The notes under the pieces were generated by a model. It was not told the origin of the DNA and did not search any database. It saw nothing but the letters and a program-made list of their open reading frames with translations. Positions 6,351-8,194 of a DNA stretch of 8,194 nt are shown here, piece by piece. Within the stretch, counting starts at the first letter, position 1. Each line of letters opens with the position of its first letter. The stretch comes from UBA685 sp049889495. GTDB taxonomy: Bacteria; Pseudomonadota; Alphaproteobacteria; Puniceispirillales; Puniceispirillaceae. The stretch is taken from NCBI GenBank assembly GCA_049889495.1, contig JBMHDH010000059.1, forward strand, positions 1 to 8,194, given 5' to 3'. The translations under genes and the position numbers were made by a program.

Positions 6351-7375
6351 TCAAAATCGCTCCAGGTCAATTGCTGGTTAAATGATACATCTTTCGCAAG
6401 CACACGGCCCACAATCTTATCAAATTCAGCTGCTGGAATGTCACCATTACCAGGCCGACGTGCCCAAATATCCTTTTCTGTGATGATATGACCAGCCTTT
6501 AAATCAGCATCAGCGACCAATGATCCTCTGGCAAAACGATACACATCCTCTTCTTCTGCACTTCTTTGCTTTGGGTTTCTTGCTGCGATGTGAATTTCTT
6601 TTGATTTATCAATCAAATATTTCAATTCAGTAGGATCCATCGAACATGAAATATCGGGGCCTTTGCGATAGCGGCTATCTGTAAAATGTCGCTCTAGGAT
6701 ACAGGCACCAAGTGCCACAGATGACAAAGCCATTTCTGGGCCAATTGAATGATCAGAAAATCCAATGACTGCCTTTGGGAACGCTTCTCTTAACTCGGTG
6801 ATGCCTTGCAAAGAGACAATTTCTGGCGGCGATGGGTATAAATTTGTGCATTCATTTAACGCATAATCCACGCCAGCATCATCAAGCAAGCTGACTGAAT
6901 GGCGCATGGTGGCAATGCTATGCATGCCAGTTGACATAATCACAGGCTTGCCAAAGCTTGCTATATGCCGCAGCAATGGCAAATTATCTGCCTCACCAGA
7001 TCCGATCTTAAAGGCAGGAAGCCCAATGTCATTTAAAAAATCAGCTGCTTTGCGTGAAAAAGGTGTTGATAAATAGATCATCCCTTTGTCTTCGCAATGT
7101 TTTTTTAGTGCAATCTCTTCATCAGCGCTTAACGCACAGGACGCAATCACATCCCAAATTGATTGATCGGCATTTGGCGGGAAGATATTCTTTGCTTCAT
7201 CTGTCATTTCATCTTCGACGAAATGTGTTTGGTGTTTTACACATTCACAACCAGCAGATGCCGCCAAATCAACCATATGTTTTGCCAGATCAAGATCACC
7301 GCCATGATTAATACCAATTTCAGCAATGACAAGCGGGCTTTCATCTAATCCAACCCTACGATTTCCAATTAACAT
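6347..7375 (-). CDS. neuB: N-acetylneuraminate (nonulosonic acid) synthase, NeuB
   Basis: This 342-residue enzyme condenses ManNAc, or a related 2,4-diacetamido sugar, with phosphoenolpyruvate to form the nine-carbon acid. The TIM-barrel part (about 1-265) shows AEIGINHGG (18-26, E19), VKHQTH (46-51, K47), STPFSR (103-108), KIGSGE (123-128, K123, E128), STGM (148-151), GFSDHS (205-210) and LERHFTD (227-233). The two metal-binding histidines of the family map to H209 and H230. The C-terminal antifreeze-like SAF domain (about 280-342) contains FARGSLVA and RRPGNGD, with the arginine that contacts the partner subunit's N-acetyl group near R307. Overall it is very like meningococcal SiaC and Campylobacter NeuB1, including the IGNR-VG opening and the VKHQTH-VEDEM-DEAK stretch. 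One oddity: the usual LHCTN reads NECTN at 174-178. The ATG at 7375 follows the previous stop by 3 nt, with GGGAAG eight bases upstream. Confidence 0.97.
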   Translation of the reverse strand: MLIGNRRVGLDESPLVIAEIGINHGGDLDLAKHMVDLAASAGCECVKHQTHFVEDEMTDEAKNIFPPNADQSIWDVIASCALSADEEIALKKHCEDKGMIYLSTPFSRKAADFLNDIGLPAFKIGSGEADNLPLLRHIASFGKPVIMSTGMHSIATMRHSVSLLDDAGVDYALNECTNLYPSPPEIVSLQGITELREAFPKAVIGFSDHSIGPEMALSSVALGACILERHFTDSRYRKGPDISCSMDPTELKYLIDKSKEIHIAARNPKQRSAEEEDVYRFARGSLVADADLKAGHIITEKDIWARRPGNGDIPAAEFDKIVGRVLAKDVSFNQQLTWSDFE

Positions 7376-7378
7376 CTT

Positions 7379-8194
7379 TTACTCTTCCCGATTTTTGTCA
7401 TGTGCCACTTGCGCACAAGCTAAGGACAGGGCGATCGCGCTCCACATAAATATATTATTCCACTGACCAAAAAAATCTGCATTGCTCTTTATGGGCCAAA
7501 ACAGACCAAAGGGCGCTATGAAACAAGTAACAATTAAGATGTTGTTAGCCTTCAGCCTAGCGGCCTTAAAACAATAATAAACCAGCGCGCAAACAAACAA
7601 AATACCAAAAACCAATCCAATGATGCCTGTTTCAGATGCCATTTGGATATAAAAATTATGGGGATGTGGATGACATTCTAACAAAGGATTACGGGCAATA
7701 AAGTCAGCACATAAATGACGGTAATTGCCTGTGCCAATCCCAAATAAGGGATTTTCTAAGAACGATATAATACCAGGCGCCATGGTATTGTAATAAACGC
7801 TATGAGGACCTGTTGGGATATTTTCCAGGAAATGCGTGACATAGCGCCACCAAACTTTTGGAAAGAAAAAATATGTCACAACAAGCTGCCCTGCCAAAGC
7901 CAGAGACAAGACGCCAATCATTTTAACATTAGGCCTATAGATAATAAGCGTCATGAGAAGTGCGCAGACAACAAGGATGAAATTCACTCTTTCCCCTGTA
8001 ATAAAAACGCCAAATACACCAGAGAGCAAAAACAGAACAAACCAGAACTTGTGAGGATGATGCGGGGTATTCACAATGGTCATAGCCAACACGAATACTG
8101 GAAGCCCCACCTTAGCGATGTAATTTCCAGGTACCAGATCACCATAGGGCCAAGACAAGCGCCCGCCAATCTGACCAACCAGAAATAATTCGGC
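7379..8194 (-). CDS. O-antigen ligase/polymerase-like membrane protein (WaaL/Wzy family), 3' part (runs off right edge)
   Basis: The frame is open to the right window edge, giving 271 visible C-terminal residues; the true start is outside. A TTG at 8158 could be mistaken for a start, but coding sequence continues upstream of it (AELFLVGQIGGR). About seven membrane segments are visible, interrupted by a large periplasmic loop at roughly residues 112-185. Family marks are GERVNF (67-72), NPLFGIGTGNYR (148-159) and HPHPHNFYIQ (175-184), followed by SETGIIG, the conserved histidine-loop pattern of Wzy_C/O-antigen ligase proteins. Such proteins polymerise or ligate lipid-linked glycans at the periplasmic face of the inner membrane. 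Polymerase, lipid A-core ligase and protein O-oligosaccharyltransferase share this fold, and the visible part does not separate them. The TAA lies 3 nt before neuB, whose ribosome site lies within its last codons. Confidence 0.9.
   Translation of the reverse strand, partial: AELFLVGQIGGRLSWPYGDLVPGNYIAKVGLPVFVLAMTIVNTPHHPHKFWFVLFLLSGVFGVFITGERVNFILVVCALLMTLIIYRPNVKMIGVLSLALAGQLVVTYFFFPKVWWRYVTHFLENIPTGPHSVYYNTMAPGIISFLENPLFGIGTGNYRHLCADFIARNPLLECHPHPHNFYIQMASETGIIGLVFGILFVCALVYYCFKAARLKANNILIVTCFIAPFGLFWPIKSNADFFGQWNNIFMWSAIALSLACAQVAHDKNREE

Noticed and set aside
8156..8158. TTG as start of the ligase/polymerase-like gene
   Set aside because: The frame stays open upstream to the window edge with family-like sequence, so the gene is truncated by the window rather than starting here.
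7802..8188. Plus-strand 128-codon open frame
   Set aside because: It is antisense to the ligase/polymerase-like gene. Its composition reflects the reverse of membrane-protein codons and it shows no family motif.

Overview
The window is one continuous stretch of minus-strand genes: eight coding regions with almost no non-coding DNA, and both outermost genes run off the window edges. The DNA is AT-leaning (roughly 40% G+C by eye). The proteins look like those of a Gram-negative bacterium, most likely of the Pseudomonadota, possibly a marine alphaproteobacterium. That placement rests on protein flavour and composition only and is weak.

In the direction of transcription (high to low coordinates) the order is: an O-antigen ligase/polymerase-like membrane protein (3' part only), neuB (nonulosonic/sialic acid synthase), neuC (hydrolysing UDP-GlcNAc 2-epimerase), a Gfo/Idh/MocA-type dehydrogenase, a neuA/ptmB-like CMP-nonulosonate cytidylyltransferase, a short-chain dehydrogenase/reductase (SDR), a PglK/MsbA-type ABC half-transporter, and the N-terminal part of a capsule-biosynthesis-type glycosyltransferase-like protein. 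Gaps between genes are -4 to 25 nt, except for 61 nt between neuC and the Gfo/Idh/MocA gene, where a candidate sigma70-like promoter can be read. The set is best read as a single operon, perhaps with that internal promoter. No RNA gene, insertion sequence, CRISPR array or terminator was seen, and no stretch of 300 bases lacks a gene.

Working model: NeuC makes ManNAc (or a related 2-epimerised amino sugar) from a UDP-sugar, NeuB condenses it with phosphoenolpyruvate to a nine-carbon 2-keto acid, and NeuA activates that as a CMP-sugar. The partial protein at the left edge is a candidate for the transferase that uses the CMP-sugar. The ABC transporter is a candidate lipid-linked glycan flippase or exporter, and the ligase/polymerase-like protein would act on the exported glycan at the periplasmic face. 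The two dehydrogenases have no role in standard Neu5Ac synthesis. They are the main hint that the final sugar may be a modified or less common nonulosonic acid, or that a second sugar is made here.

NeuB and NeuC look like the Neisseria SiaC/SiaA and Campylobacter NeuB1/NeuC1 (sialic acid) type. The cytidylyltransferase and SDR recall the Campylobacter ptmB/ptmA pair of flagellin glycosylation. The sequence alone does not decide between sialic acid, legionaminic acid and a derivative.
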